Below are positions 31,842-41,085 of a stretch of 64,000 nucleotides of DNA, piece after piece. The stretch is from NCBI RefSeq assembly GCF_009807095.1, contig NZ_WUCC01000009.1:1-64000 (forward strand), written 5' to 3'. The translations under genes were made by a program, and so were the position numbers. Below the pieces are notes generated by a model. That model saw only the letters and a list, made by a program, of their open reading frames with translations. It ran no database searches and was not told where the DNA came from. Within the stretch, counting starts at the first letter, position 1; each line of letters starts with the position of its first letter. Origin of the DNA: Rathayibacter sp. VKM Ac-2754 (GTDB lineage: Bacteria; Actinomycetota; Actinomycetes; Actinomycetales; Microbacteriaceae).

Positions 31842-33365
31842 ATGTCCGAGACCACCGGCATCGCGCCGCTCACCACCGTCACCGTCGTCCCGCACTGGAT
31901 CGACGGCGCACCGTCGCCCTCGACCTCGGGCCGCACCGCGCCCGTCTACGACCCGGCCCTCGGCGTCGTGACGAAGGAGGTGGCCCTCGCCGACCAGGAC
32001 GAGATCGCGGCCGCCGTCGCGTCCGCCAAGGCCGCCTTCCCCGCCTGGCGCGACCTCTCGCTGACCAAGCGGCAGGCGATCCTGTTCCGCTTCCGCGAGC
32101 TGCTCGAGTCCAAGAAGGGCGAGCTCGCCGAGATCATCACCTCCGAGCACGGCAAGGTCCTCTCGGACGCGCTGGGCGAGATCACCCGCGGCCAGGAGGT
32201 CGTGGAGTTCGCGACCGGCCTCGCGCACCACCTCAAGGGCGAGTACTCCGAGCAGGTCTCGACCGGAGTCGACGTCTACTCGACGAAGCAGCCGCTCGGC
32301 GTCGTCGGCATCATCTCGCCGTTCAACTTCCCGGCCATGGTGCCGATGTGGTTCTTCCCCATCGCCATCGCGGCCGGCAACACGGTGATCCTCAAGCCCA
32401 GCGAGAAGGACCCGTCCGCCGCGATCTGGATGGGCGAGCTGTGGAAGGAGGCCGGCCTCCCCGACGGCGTCTTCACCGTCCTCAACGGCGGCAAGGAGGC
32501 CGTCGACGGCCTGCTCACCCACCCCGACGTCCGCTCGATCTCGTTCGTCGGCTCGACTCCCATCGCGCAGTACGTCTACGAGACGGGCACCAAGCACGGC
32601 AAGCGCGTGCAGGCCCTCGGCGGCGCCAAGAACCACATGCTCGTGCTCCCGGACGCCGATCTCGACCTCGTCGCGGACTCGGCGATCAACGCCGGCTTCG
32701 GCTCGGCGGGAGAGCGGTGCATGGCGATCTCGGTCGTCGTCGCGGTCGAGCCCGTCGCGGACGAGCTGATCACGAAGATCCAGGAGCGCGCGTCGAAGCT
32801 GCGCATCGGCGACGGCCGTCGCGGCTGCGACATGGGGCCGCTCGTCACCGAGCAGCACCGCGACAAGGTCGCCTCCTACATCGCCATCGCGGAGGAGGAC
32901 GGCGCCGAGGTCGTCGTCGACGGCCGCGGCATCGAGGTCGACGGAGCCGCCGACGGCTTCTGGCTCGGCCCCACCCTCCTCGACAGGGTCCCCACGACCT
33001 CGCGCGCCTACACCGAGGAGATCTTCGGCCCGGTCCTCTCGATCGTCCGCGTCGCCTCCTACGAGCAGGGCGTCGACCTCATCAACAACGGGGCGTTCGG
33101 CAACGGCACGGCGATCTTCACGAACGACGGAGGCGCCGCCCGGCGCTTCCAGAACGAGGTCGAGGTCGGCATGATCGGCATCAACGTCCCGATCCCAGTG
33201 CCGGTCGCGACGTTCTCGTTCGGCGGCTGGAAGTCGTCCCTCTTCGGCGACACCAAGGCGCACGGCGCGGAGGGCGTCCGCTTCTTCACCCAGCAGAAGG
33301 CGATCACCTCGCGCTGGCTCGACCCGTCCCACGGCGGCATCAACCTCGGATTCCCCCAGAATTGA
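31842..33365 (+). CDS. mmsA: CoA-acylating (methyl)malonate-semialdehyde dehydrogenase
   Basis: A 507-residue aldehyde dehydrogenase of the MmsA/IolA group, which uses NAD and CoA to turn malonate semialdehyde into acetyl-CoA and CO2. GVVGIISPFNFPAMVPMWFF, ILKPSEKDPSAAI and VGSTPIAQYVYE are typical; the nucleophile is C293 in SAGERCMAIS. The C-terminus SSLFGDTKAHGAEGVRFFT is diagnostic of this group. AGAAGGAATC precedes the ATG. It follows the aldolase gene by 69 bp and completes the inositol route. The 381-bp gap after it is filled with repeats. Confidence 0.93.
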   Translation: MSETTGIAPLTTVTVVPHWIDGAPSPSTSGRTAPVYDPALGVVTKEVALADQDEIAAAVASAKAAFPAWRDLSLTKRQAILFRFRELLESKKGELAEIITSEHGKVLSDALGEITRGQEVVEFATGLAHHLKGEYSEQVSTGVDVYSTKQPLGVVGIISPFNFPAMVPMWFFPIAIAAGNTVILKPSEKDPSAAIWMGELWKEAGLPDGVFTVLNGGKEAVDGLLTHPDVRSISFVGSTPIAQYVYETGTKHGKRVQALGGAKNHMLVLPDADLDLVADSAINAGFGSAGERCMAISVVVAVEPVADELITKIQERASKLRIGDGRRGCDMGPLVTEQHRDKVASYIAIAEEDGAEVVVDGRGIEVDGAADGFWLGPTLLDRVPTTSRAYTEEIFGPVLSIVRVASYEQGVDLINNGAFGNGTAIFTNDGGAARRFQNEVEVGMIGINVPIPVPVATFSFGGWKSSLFGDTKAHGAEGVRFFTQQKAITSRWLDPSHGGINLGFPQN

Positions 33366-33746
33366 CCGCTCGCCATCTGACGCTGGTGGATCTCGATACG
33401 CCCGCTCCGCGGGCTGCGGGCTCGATCAGCATGCAAGGGCAGCAGCGGGCAACGGGCGCAGCAGCAGCCCGCGGCTCCGCCCGCCAGCATGCTGGTCGAG
33501 TAGCCGCCGCAAGCGGCGTATCGAGACCCACGTCCGTCAGCAGCTCGGATCTGCAGGCCCACCCGCCCAGCATGCTGGTCGAGTAGCCGCCGCAGGCGGC
33601 GTATCGAGACCCACGTCCGCCAGCAGCTCGGATCTGCAGGCCCACCCGCCCAGCATGCTGGTCGAGTAGCCGCCGCAGGCGGCGTATCGAGACCCACCAG
33701 CGTCAGAAGACCGTTCTCCAGCACGCACGCGAGAAAGAAGGCAACG
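33366..33746. repeat. Intergenic palindrome array including an 83-bp tandem repeat
   Basis: This 381-bp gap between mmsA and iolB has no gene. It begins with one inverted copy (GGTGGATCTCGATACGCC at 33385) and continues with three copies of CAGCATGCTGGTCGAGTAGC starting at 33485, 33568 and 33651, exactly 83 bp apart. Each unit has a GCCGCC-GCA-GGCGGC-type stem and an identical spacer of CAGCAGCTCGGATCTGCAGG. The array interrupts an otherwise continuous inositol operon and may affect distal expression. Confidence 0.88.
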
Positions 33747-34664
33747 ATGCAACGGCGCAACGACTGGATGTTCCCCCGCGGAGCACTGAGCCGCGACGGG
33801 TGGGAGTCCGTCGTCGACGACAGCGTCCCCGGGTGGCGGCACACCGGGCTGCGGGTCGCCGAGCTGGGCGACGGCGACGAGGTGGACCTGCCCGCCGCCG
33901 GGCTCGAGCGGCTCGTCGTCCCCCTCTCCGGCTCGTTCACCGTCCGGCACCAGAGCTCGGGCCCGTCGACGACCACCCTGCTGGAGGGTCGGGACTCGGT
34001 CTTCGACGGTCCGAGCGACGTGCTCTACCTCTCGACGCTGTCGTCCGCGACCGTGTCGGGGGTGGGGCGGGTCGCGATCGCGGAAGCACCTGCCGCCTCC
34101 GTCCACCCGAGCCGCCACATCGCGCGCGTCGACATCCCCGTCGAGCTGCGGGGCGCCGGCCGCTCGAGCCGCCAGGTGCACAACTTCGGCACCCCCGGCG
34201 CGCTCGAGGCCGACCGGTTCATCGTCTGCGAGGTCATCACTCCGGCCGAGAACTGGTCGAGCTTCCCCGCGCACAAGCACGACGAGGAGATCCCCGGGCA
34301 GGAGACGCGGCTCGAGGAGATCTACTACTTCGAGTCCGCCGTCAGCCGCGGCGTGCAGGCCCCTCCGGCCGCCGAGCCGTTCGGGATGTTCAGCACCTCG
34401 TCCTCCCCCGCGGGAGAGATCACGATCGACGCCACCGTGCGCAGCGGAGACATCGCCCTCGTCCCGTTCGGCTACCACGGCCCCGCGGTCGCGGCGCCCG
34501 GCTACGACCTCTACTACCTCAACGTCATGGCGGGCCCGGGATCCGAGCGCGCCTGGCTGATCAGCGACCATCCCGCGCACGGCTGGATCCGCGGCACCTG
34601 GGACGGCCAGGAGATCGACCCGCGACTCCCGTACACCACGACCGAAGGAAGCACGCACGCATGA
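33747..34664 (+). CDS. iolB: 5-deoxy-glucuronate isomerase
   Basis: A 305-residue bicupin isomerase that converts 5-deoxy-glucuronate to 2-deoxy-5-keto-gluconate. Cupin metal-binding residues appear in SSFPAHKHDE (His, His, Glu) and ETRLEEIYYFE, and GYHGPAVAAPGYDLYYLNVMAGP is a family hallmark. Length fits the family (about 270-300). The ATG at 33747 has AGAAGG upstream. Its stop overlaps the iolD start by 4 bp. It sits after the repeat array that separates it from mmsA. Confidence 0.93.
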   Translation: MQRRNDWMFPRGALSRDGWESVVDDSVPGWRHTGLRVAELGDGDEVDLPAAGLERLVVPLSGSFTVRHQSSGPSTTTLLEGRDSVFDGPSDVLYLSTLSSATVSGVGRVAIAEAPAASVHPSRHIARVDIPVELRGAGRSSRQVHNFGTPGALEADRFIVCEVITPAENWSSFPAHKHDEEIPGQETRLEEIYYFESAVSRGVQAPPAAEPFGMFSTSSSPAGEITIDATVRSGDIALVPFGYHGPAVAAPGYDLYYLNVMAGPGSERAWLISDHPAHGWIRGTWDGQEIDPRLPYTTTEGSTHA

Positions 34665-36559
34665 GCACGACGAAGCGGATGACCGTCAGCCAGGCGCTGA
34701 TCGAGTTCCTCGCGAACCAGTGGACCGTCGACGGCGACGTCCGCGAGCGCACCATCGCCGGGACCTTCGGGATCTTCGGTCACGGTAACGTCGCCGGGAT
34801 CGGCCAGGCCCTGAAGCAGATCGAGGCCGAGCAGCCCGGCCTGATGCCCTACCACCAGGCCCGCAACGAGCAGGCGATGGTGCACCAGTCGGTGGGGTAC
34901 GCCCGGATGCGGCGACGCCGCGCGACCTACGCGAGCGCCGCCTCCGTGGGCCCGGGAGCCGCGAACATGCTGACCGGCGCGGCCCTCGCGACCACCAACC
35001 GGCTCCCCGCGCTGCTGCTGCCCAGCGACACCTTCGCGACCCGCGTGGCCGACCCGGTGCTGCAGCAGATCGAGCTGCCGCACGACACGTCGGTGCAGGT
35101 GACCGATGCCTTCCGGCCGCTCTCGCGCTTCTTCGACCGCGTCGACCGCCCCGAGAAGCTCTTCTCCATCGCCCTCGCCGCGATGCGCGTCCTGACCGAC
35201 CCGGCCGAGACGGGGGCGGTCACGATCGCGCTGCCCGAGGACGTCCAGGCCGAGAGCCTCGACGTCCCGCTCGAGTTCCTCGCCCCGCGCGAGTGGCACC
35301 TGCGCCGTCCGCTGCCGGAGGCGGGCCCGCTCGCCCGCGCGGTCGCCGCGATCCGCAACGCGGAGAACCCGATCATCGTCGCCGGCGGCGGCGTGATCTA
35401 CAGCGGCGCCGAGGACGCGCTGAAGGCCCTCGTCGAGGCGACCGGCATCCCGGCCGGCACCACCCAGGCGGGCGGCGGATCGCTGGACTGGGACCACCCG
35501 CAGTACCTCGGCGGCATCGGCGCGACGGGCACGACCGCGGCGAACCGCCTCGCCGCGCAGGCCGACGTCGTCATCGGCATCGGCACCCGGTACTCCGACT
35601 TCACCACCGCCAGCCGCACCGCGTTCCAGGCCCCCGACGTGACCTTCGTGAACGTCAACGTCGCCTCGTTCGACGCCTACAAGCACGGCTCGCAGCTGCC
35701 GGTGATCGCCGACGCGAGGGAGGCGCTCACCGCACTGCTCGCCGCGCTCGGCGACCACACCGTTCCCGCCGAGTGGGCCCGGCAGGCCGCCGACGAGAAG
35801 TCCGCCTGGGACGCGACCGTCGACGCGGCCTTCGAGCCCACGGGCAGCTCCCTGCCCGGGCAGGCCGAGATCATCGGAGCGGTCCAGTCCGCCTCCGAGC
35901 CGCGGGACGTCGTCATCCAGGCCGCCGGCTCGCTGCCGGGCGATCTGCACAAGCTGTGGCGGGTGCGCGACAGCCTCGGCTACCACGTCGAGTACGCGTT
36001 CTCGTGCATGGGCTACGAGATCGCCGGTGGCCTCGGGGTGCGCCGTGCCGCTCCGGACCGCGACGCGATCGTCATGGTCGGCGACGGGTCGTACCTGATG
36101 CTGCACACCGAGCTGGTCACCGCGGTGGCCGAGGGGATCAAGCTCATCGTGATCCTGCTGCAGAACCACGGCTACGCCTCGATCGGCCACCTCTCCGAGA
36201 CCGTCGGCTCCGAGCGCTTCGGCACGAAGTACCGGTTCCAGGACGAGACGGGCGGCTTCCAGGGGACGCGGACGCTCCCCATCGACCTCGCGGCGAACGC
36301 CCGCAGCTACGGAGTCGACACGATCGAGATCGAGCCGAGCCCCCGCGCGATCGACGACCTGAAGGCGGCGATCGCCGCCGCGAAGGCCTCCGACACGACG
36401 ACCCTCATCCACGTGAACAGCGACCCGCTGTCCTACTCGCCCGACGGCGAGGGCTGGTGGGACGTGCCCGTCGCCGAGACGTCGACGCTCGAGTCGACGG
36501 AGACCGCTCGCCGGACCTACCTCGAGAAGCGCGAGCGGCAGCGCCCGCTGCTCGGCTGA
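34661..36559 (+). CDS. iolD: 3D-(3,5/4)-trihydroxycyclohexane-1,2-dione hydrolase
   Basis: A 632-residue thiamine-diphosphate enzyme that opens the ring of the inositol-derived dione. The Pyr domain carries YHQARNEQAMVHQSVGYA with its activating Glu. A central domain follows. The PP domain has VMVGDGSYLMLHTELVTA ... NHGY, the ThDP/Mg motif with D475. Length matches IolD (about 630-640). It starts in the stop of iolB, so the two are coupled. The C-terminal DPLSYSPDGEGWWDVPVAE is typical of IolD rather than acetolactate synthase. Confidence 0.94.
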   Translation: MSTTKRMTVSQALIEFLANQWTVDGDVRERTIAGTFGIFGHGNVAGIGQALKQIEAEQPGLMPYHQARNEQAMVHQSVGYARMRRRRATYASAASVGPGAANMLTGAALATTNRLPALLLPSDTFATRVADPVLQQIELPHDTSVQVTDAFRPLSRFFDRVDRPEKLFSIALAAMRVLTDPAETGAVTIALPEDVQAESLDVPLEFLAPREWHLRRPLPEAGPLARAVAAIRNAENPIIVAGGGVIYSGAEDALKALVEATGIPAGTTQAGGGSLDWDHPQYLGGIGATGTTAANRLAAQADVVIGIGTRYSDFTTASRTAFQAPDVTFVNVNVASFDAYKHGSQLPVIADAREALTALLAALGDHTVPAEWARQAADEKSAWDATVDAAFEPTGSSLPGQAEIIGAVQSASEPRDVVIQAAGSLPGDLHKLWRVRDSLGYHVEYAFSCMGYEIAGGLGVRRAAPDRDAIVMVGDGSYLMLHTELVTAVAEGIKLIVILLQNHGYASIGHLSETVGSERFGTKYRFQDETGGFQGTRTLPIDLAANARSYGVDTIEIEPSPRAIDDLKAAIAAAKASDTTTLIHVNSDPLSYSPDGEGWWDVPVAETSTLESTETARRTYLEKRERQRPLLG

Positions 36560-36884
36560 GCGCCGCCAGCATGCTGGTCGAGTAGCCCCGCAGGGGCGTA
36601 TCGAGACCCACGTCCGTCAGCAGAGGAGACTTCTGCTCCACCCTTCTGACGGACGTGGATCTCGATACGCCCGCTGCGCGGGCTACTCGATCAGCGAGGG
36701 AGGGAACGCGCGGAGAAGAACACGTCCGCTGGGAGGCTCACCGAGGAAGAGACCCTCGGAAGCTCGCTGGTCGAGCAGCCGCCGCAGGCGGCGTATCGAG
36801 ACCCACCTCCCTGCAGACGTGAGACCTCTTCCTTCTTCTGCGATGCGGGCCGTGGGCTCGATCACCGCCTTTCCGACGTCCTCA
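36560..36884. repeat. Convergent gap filled by three intergenic palindromes
   Basis: This 325-bp gap between convergent iolD and the GntR gene has no gene. A copy at 36568-36612 faces one at 36655-36697 around an inverted spacer (CCACGTCCGTCAG with CTGACGGACGTGG). A third copy with a GCCGCC-GCA-GGCGGC stem is at 36765-36807. The palindrome-rich layout suggests a bidirectional transcription end. Confidence 0.82.
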
Positions 36885-37649
36885 TCACCGATCGACGAGC
36901 GTGATCTCGAACGAGTAGAGGTCGGGGCGGTAGCAGTGCTGGCCGTACTCGACCGCGCGACCGGAGTTGTCGAAGGCGGTCCGCGTCATGGTCAGCACGG
37001 CCGCGCCCTTGCGCAGGTCGAGCAGCTCGGCCTCGCGGGCCGTGGCCGCGCGCGCACCGATCCGCTGCTTGGCGACGCGCATCGCGACGCCCCTGGCCCG
37101 CAGCAGCTGGTAGAGACCGTGCGTCTCGAGGGCGGTGAGGTCGAGGTCGACGAACTCGGCCGGGAGGATGTTGTCGAGCACGGCCAGCGGCACGCCGTCC
37201 GCCGAGCGGACGCGCACGATGTGCACGACCGGCGACCCGAGCTCGACGCCGAGCGCCCCCGCCGCCGTCTCGTCGGCCACTCCGACCGAGGAGTGCAGGG
37301 TCCGCGTCTCGGGCGTCTGCCCGGACCGCTGGAGGTCCTCGTAGAGGCTCGTGAGCTCGACGTTGCGGGTCACCCGCCCGTGCACCACCTGCGTGCCGAT
37401 CCCTCGACGACGCACGAGGAGCCCCTTGTCGACGAGGTCCTGGATGGCGCGCCGGATCGTCGGACGCGACATCCCGAGGCGGTTGCCCAGCGCCACCTCG
37501 TTCTCGAGACGCGAGCCGGCCGGCAGCGTCTCGTCGAGGATGGCCTTCTCGAGGCGGGTTGCGATCTGGTGGTAGAGCGGGATCGGGCCCGAGCGATCGA
37601 GGTCCATGAAGAGATCCATGGGCAGGGTCTGCTCCTCCTGAAGTGCCAT
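36885..37649 (-). CDS. GntR/HutC-family regulator, probable inositol repressor
   Basis: A 254-residue regulator with a GntR winged helix (about 22-90: YHQIATRLEKAI ... NRLGMSRPTIRRAIQDLVDKGLL) and a C-terminal UTRA ligand domain (about 105-250). It lies inside the inositol island and is divergent from a transaldolase-like gene. The motif ATTGT-N4-ACAAT in the gap (37726-37739) recurs at three more promoters of the island, so I infer it is the pathway repressor, in the role of IolR. The effector is likely an inositol-derived phosphate. GGGGGAG precedes the ATG. Confidence 0.88.
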   Translation of the reverse strand: MALQEEQTLPMDLFMDLDRSGPIPLYHQIATRLEKAILDETLPAGSRLENEVALGNRLGMSRPTIRRAIQDLVDKGLLVRRRGIGTQVVHGRVTRNVELTSLYEDLQRSGQTPETRTLHSSVGVADETAAGALGVELGSPVVHIVRVRSADGVPLAVLDNILPAEFVDLDLTALETHGLYQLLRARGVAMRVAKQRIGARAATAREAELLDLRKGAAVLTMTRTAFDNSGRAVEYGQHCYRPDLYSFEITLVDR

Positions 37650-37725
37650 GTGTCTCCCCCGTCGTCACGCCGTGCGTATGGGCTTACATTATGCCCTCCA
37701 TGTCACCTCGCGCTCCTTACGTCTT

Positions 37726-37739
37726 ATTGTTAGGACAAT
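37726..37739 (+). promoter_or_regulatory. Inositol operator site 2 (regulator/transaldolase gap)
   Basis: ATTGTTAGGACAAT, perfect 5-bp arms with a 4-bp spacer; the best match to WWTGT-N4-ACAWT. It lies 77 bp before the regulator start and 75 bp before the transaldolase-like start, so both could be controlled. Confidence 0.72.
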
Positions 37740-37813
37740 TGCTCCTGGCGCCACTAGGCTGATTCCCATCACTCGACGGTGATCCCGTCGGCCGGACCAG
37801 CCCTGGAGAAGAC

Positions 37814-38923
37814 ATGAGCGACACGCTGACCGCAGACGAGACCTCGACCGCCGCGGCGCCGGTCCTCCCCCTGCGCGCCGCGGCCGAGAGCACGCCGACC
37901 AGCCTGTGGAACGACTCCGCCGATCTGCGCGAGCTCGAGCGCTCCATCTCGTTCGGCGCCGTGGGCGCGACCTGCAACCCCGTGATCGCGCTGACCACCA
38001 TCGAGAAGAACCTCGACGTCTGGGCCCCCCGGATCGCGCAGCTGGCGCTCGAGAACCCCACCGCGGGCGAGAGCGAGCTCGGCTGGCTCGCCATCGAGGC
38101 CATGTCGATCGAGGCGGCCGCCCTCCTCGTCCCCGCGTTCCGGGCGAGCGGCGGCCGCGACGGCCGGCTCTCGGTGCAGACCGATCCGCGCCTCCACCGC
38201 GACGCCGACGCCCTCGTCGCCCAGGCCGTGCACTTCTCTGAGCTGGCCGAGAACATCATCGTGAAGATCCCCGCGACCGCGGTCGGCATCCGCGCGATCG
38301 AGGAGGCGACGTACCGCGGAGTGAGCATCAACGCCACGGTCTCCTTCACCGTCGCGCAGGCCGTCGCCGTCGCCGAGGCGATCGAGCGCGGTCTCGACCG
38401 TCGCACGGCGGAGGGGCTGCCCGAGCACGAGTTCGGCTCGGTCGTGACCATCATGGGCGGGCGACTCGACGACTGGATCAAGGCCTCCGCCGCCGCCGAT
38501 CGACGCCTCGTCGAGCCGGGGTACCTCGAGTGGGCCGGAGTCGCCGCCCTCAAGAAGGCCTACTCGATCTTCCGCGAGCGCGGCTACCGCTCCCGCATCC
38601 TCTCGGCCGCCTTCCGGAACCACCTGCAGTGGTCCGAGCTCGTCGGCGGCGACCTCGTCGTCTCCCCGCCGTTCGAGTGGCAGCTGCTGATCGACGAGAA
38701 CCGGATCGCGGTCGACTTCGATCGGATCGACTCCCCCGTCGCCCCCGAGATCCTCGAGGCGCTGCTCGAGCTGCCGGAGTTCCGCCGCGCCTACCTCGAG
38801 GACGGCATGAGCATCGACGAGTTCGACTCGTTCGGCGCGACCCGGCGCACGCTGCGGCAGTTCCTCGACGCGGACGCCCGCCTCGACGCCCTGGTCCGCG
38901 ACATCCTCCTCCCGGTGATCTGA
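37814..38923 (+). CDS. Transaldolase-family protein of the inositol island
   Basis: A 369-residue member of the transaldolase superfamily. LWNDSADLRELERSISFGAVGATCNPVI matches the family start (W-x-D ... G-x-T-x-N-P), and NIIVKIPATAVGIRAIEE provides the Schiff-base Lys. SINATVSFTVAQAV and AALKKAYSIFRERGY follow. The C-terminal 90 residues are longer than in classical TalB (about 315). It probably cleaves or transfers a ketose fragment. Its gene shares an operator-bearing promoter with the GntR gene. Its exact reaction in inositol metabolism is not established to my knowledge. Confidence 0.83.
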   Translation: MSDTLTADETSTAAAPVLPLRAAAESTPTSLWNDSADLRELERSISFGAVGATCNPVIALTTIEKNLDVWAPRIAQLALENPTAGESELGWLAIEAMSIEAAALLVPAFRASGGRDGRLSVQTDPRLHRDADALVAQAVHFSELAENIIVKIPATAVGIRAIEEATYRGVSINATVSFTVAQAVAVAEAIERGLDRRTAEGLPEHEFGSVVTIMGGRLDDWIKASAAADRRLVEPGYLEWAGVAALKKAYSIFRERGYRSRILSAAFRNHLQWSELVGGDLVVSPPFEWQLLIDENRIAVDFDRIDSPVAPEILEALLELPEFRRAYLEDGMSIDEFDSFGATRRTLRQFLDADARLDALVRDILLPVI

Positions 38924-38927
38924 TCCG

Positions 38928-39356
38928 GTGGGCGGGGAGAGCGGGGGCGGCACCGACGACATCACCTTCCGCTCCCGCCGCTGGGTGCGCCCCGAGGACC
39001 TGAACGCCCACGGGAGCCTCTTCGGCGGCAGCCTCCTGCGCTGGATCGACGAGGAGGCGGCGATCTACGCGATCCTGCAGCTCGGGAACCCGCGCGCGGT
39101 CACGAAGTTCATCTCCGAGATCGAGTTCGTCTCCTCCGCGGTGCAGGGCGATCTCATCGAGATGGGACTGCGCGCCACCGCGTTCGGCCGCACGTCGCTG
39201 ACGATGCGGGCCGAGGTGCGCAACATGATCACCCGCCACCGCATCCTCGCGATCGACCGCATCGTCTTCGTCGGCCTCGACGACCAGGGCCGGCCGACTC
39301 CGCACGGCTACACCGGCATCACCTACGAACGCGATCGGCTGCCGGCGCACGGCTGA
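38928..39356 (+). CDS. Hotdog-fold acyl-CoA thioesterase (YciA/BACH-like)
   Basis: A 142-residue hotdog thioesterase. RWVRPEDLNAHGSLFGGSLLRWIDEEAAIYA carries the N-x-x-G-x-x-F-G-G motif with the catalytic Asp. Then TKFISEIEFVSSAVQGDLIE continues the fold. It hydrolyses short- or medium-chain acyl-CoAs, possibly relieving CoA trapping from the acetyl-CoA made by the pathway. The GTG start lies 4 bp after the transaldolase stop, so the two are co-transcribed. An alternative start is not obvious. Confidence 0.82.
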   Translation: MGGESGGGTDDITFRSRRWVRPEDLNAHGSLFGGSLLRWIDEEAAIYAILQLGNPRAVTKFISEIEFVSSAVQGDLIEMGLRATAFGRTSLTMRAEVRNMITRHRILAIDRIVFVGLDDQGRPTPHGYTGITYERDRLPAHG

Positions 39357-39410
39357 CACGTGCGGGGCGCCCCCTGAACCCGAGCACGGGCAGGGGGCGT
39401 CCCGCCGACC

Positions 39411-40847
39411 TCACTTCCCGGTGCGGACCGTGTAGATCGCGCCGGTCGTGACGTCCTCCTCGATCGCCTCGAGGGTCCGGCCGCGGGTCTCGGGAACCTG
39501 CGTCGCGATGAAGACCAGCGCGACCACGCCGATGCCCGCGAAGACGAAGAACGTGCCCGAGATGCCGATCGCCTCGACCACCGTCGGGAACCACAGGCCG
39601 AGCACCGCGTTCGCGATCCAGCCGAAGAACACCGCGAGGCCGATGGCGAAGCCGCGGATGAAGAGCGGGAAGATCTCGGCGAGCATCACCCAGATGGCGA
39701 TGTTGAGGAAGGTCTGCATCGAGCCGACGAAGAGGACGACGAGCAGCAGGATCACGAAGGGACGCGCGGCGTTGCCGACCGGCAGCGCGATCGACGCGAC
39801 GCCGATCAGGAAGTGCATGGCCGTGGTCAGCGAGAAGCCGAGCAGGAGGGTCGTGCGCCGGTTGATCCGCTGCATCAGCGAGAGGCCGATGACGCCTCCG
39901 ATGACCGAGATGACACCGGGCGCGATGTTCGCGATGAGGGCCGACCCCTCGTCGAACCCGGCCTCGGTCAGCACCGACTGGCCGTAGTACATGATCGAGT
40001 TGATCCCGGTGAGCTGCTGGCCCACGCTGATGCCGATGCCGACCAGCACGATCCGGAGGATCCACTTGTCCTTCAGAGATCGCCAACCGCCCTGCGGACG
40101 GGCCGACTCCGCACGCGCGGTGCTCTCGATCTCGTCGAGCTCGGCCTGGGCCCGCTCGCGGCTGCGGACGGTGGTCAGCACCGCGAGCGCGTCGTCCATC
40201 CGGCCCTTCGAGATCAGCCAGCGCGGCGACTCCGGGACGCCCGCCATGCCGATCAGCAGAGCGGCGGCGGGGAGCGCGCTGACCGCCAGCATGTAGCGCC
40301 AGACGCTGCCGTGGTCGGCCCAGACGGTGCCGATGATCGCGTTGACGACGAAGGCCGACAGCTGTCCGACGACGATCATGAGCTCGTTCCGGCCGGCGAT
40401 GGAGCCGCGGATCTCGTAGGGCGCCAGCTCCGACAGGAAGACCGGCACGACGACGGAGGCGCCGCCGACCGCGAGACCGAGGACGGAGCGGCCCACCACC
40501 ATCACCTCGAGGTTCGGCGCGAAGACGCAGGTGAGCGCGCCCGCGATGAACAGGATCGCGAGGAGGATGATCGTCCGTCGCCGGCCCCAGGAGTCGGAGA
40601 GGCGGCCGCCGAGCAGGGCGCCGATCGCGGCGCCGACCAGGAGGGAGCTGGTGACGACGCCCTCGGTGAGGGTCGTGAGTCCGAGCTCCTCGGCCATCGG
40701 GGCGAGCGCCCCGTTGATGACGCCGGTGTCGTAGCCGAAGAGCAGGCCGCCGAGGGTCGCGATGAGGGCGACGACGCCGAGGCGGCGGCTGTGCGGACCC
40801 GCGGTGAGGGGCGGTAGCGAGCGGGAGGGGTGGGCTGGTGCAGTCAC
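39411..40847 (-). CDS. Sugar-porter-family MFS transporter, probable inositol importer
   Basis: A 478-residue, 12-helix sugar porter. GYDTGVINGAL, GRLSDSWGRRRTI, PESPRWLISKGR, QQLTGINSIMYYG and PETRGRTLE are family signatures shared with IolT/GalP/XylE. The GTG start at 40847 has a near-perfect AAGGAG seven bases upstream. The gene is divergent from the iolE-like gene, and inositol operator site 3 lies in the gap, so myo-inositol is the most likely substrate. The ABC importer at 45557-48568 would be a second route. Confidence 0.9.
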   Translation of the reverse strand: MTAPAHPSRSLPPLTAGPHSRRLGVVALIATLGGLLFGYDTGVINGALAPMAEELGLTTLTEGVVTSSLLVGAAIGALLGGRLSDSWGRRRTIILLAILFIAGALTCVFAPNLEVMVVGRSVLGLAVGGASVVVPVFLSELAPYEIRGSIAGRNELMIVVGQLSAFVVNAIIGTVWADHGSVWRYMLAVSALPAAALLIGMAGVPESPRWLISKGRMDDALAVLTTVRSRERAQAELDEIESTARAESARPQGGWRSLKDKWILRIVLVGIGISVGQQLTGINSIMYYGQSVLTEAGFDEGSALIANIAPGVISVIGGVIGLSLMQRINRRTTLLLGFSLTTAMHFLIGVASIALPVGNAARPFVILLLVVLFVGSMQTFLNIAIWVMLAEIFPLFIRGFAIGLAVFFGWIANAVLGLWFPTVVEAIGISGTFFVFAGIGVVALVFIATQVPETRGRTLEAIEEDVTTGAIYTVRTGK

Positions 40848-40982
40848 GGAGACTCCTTCGTCCGGTGGTGAGGCCCCCTGGCCGTGCCGTGGTCGACGTC
40901 GTCGTGACTCTCCGGAGCCGGGGTGCGACGACGTCGACGCTGCCTTCCCGGTCGAGCATACCTCACTTATGGTCAATGTGCT

Positions 40983-40996
40983 ATTGTAAGAACATT
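40983..40996 (+). promoter_or_regulatory. Inositol operator site 3 (transporter/iolE-like gap)
   Basis: ATTGTAAGAACATT, matching WWTGT-N4-ACAWT with one arm mismatch. It lies between the divergent MFS start (40847) and the iolE-like start, where it could control both. Confidence 0.7.
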
Positions 40997-41031
40997 AGCC
41001 AGACCGCTACCAGGGAGTTGTACACCGCCGT

Positions 41032-41085
41032 ATGATCCAGACACTCGTCCGCGCCTCCGCCCCCACCGCCGGAGACCCCCGGTGA
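41032..41085 (+). CDS. Possible 17-residue leader peptide coupled to the iolE-like gene
   Basis: An ATG at 41032 opens 17 codons (MIQTLVRASAPTAGDPR) ending in TGA at 41083-41085, which overlaps the GTG start at 41082 in a GTGA. The 16 bases before this ATG match those before iolC, suggesting a shared initiation or regulatory region. Translational coupling is plausible; a chance frame is the alternative. Confidence 0.35.
   Translation: MIQTLVRASAPTAGDPR

Noticed and set aside
33485-33706. CRISPR-like array
   Set aside because: Repeats and spacers are both identical and repeats are palindromic intergenic elements; there are only three units and no cas genes.
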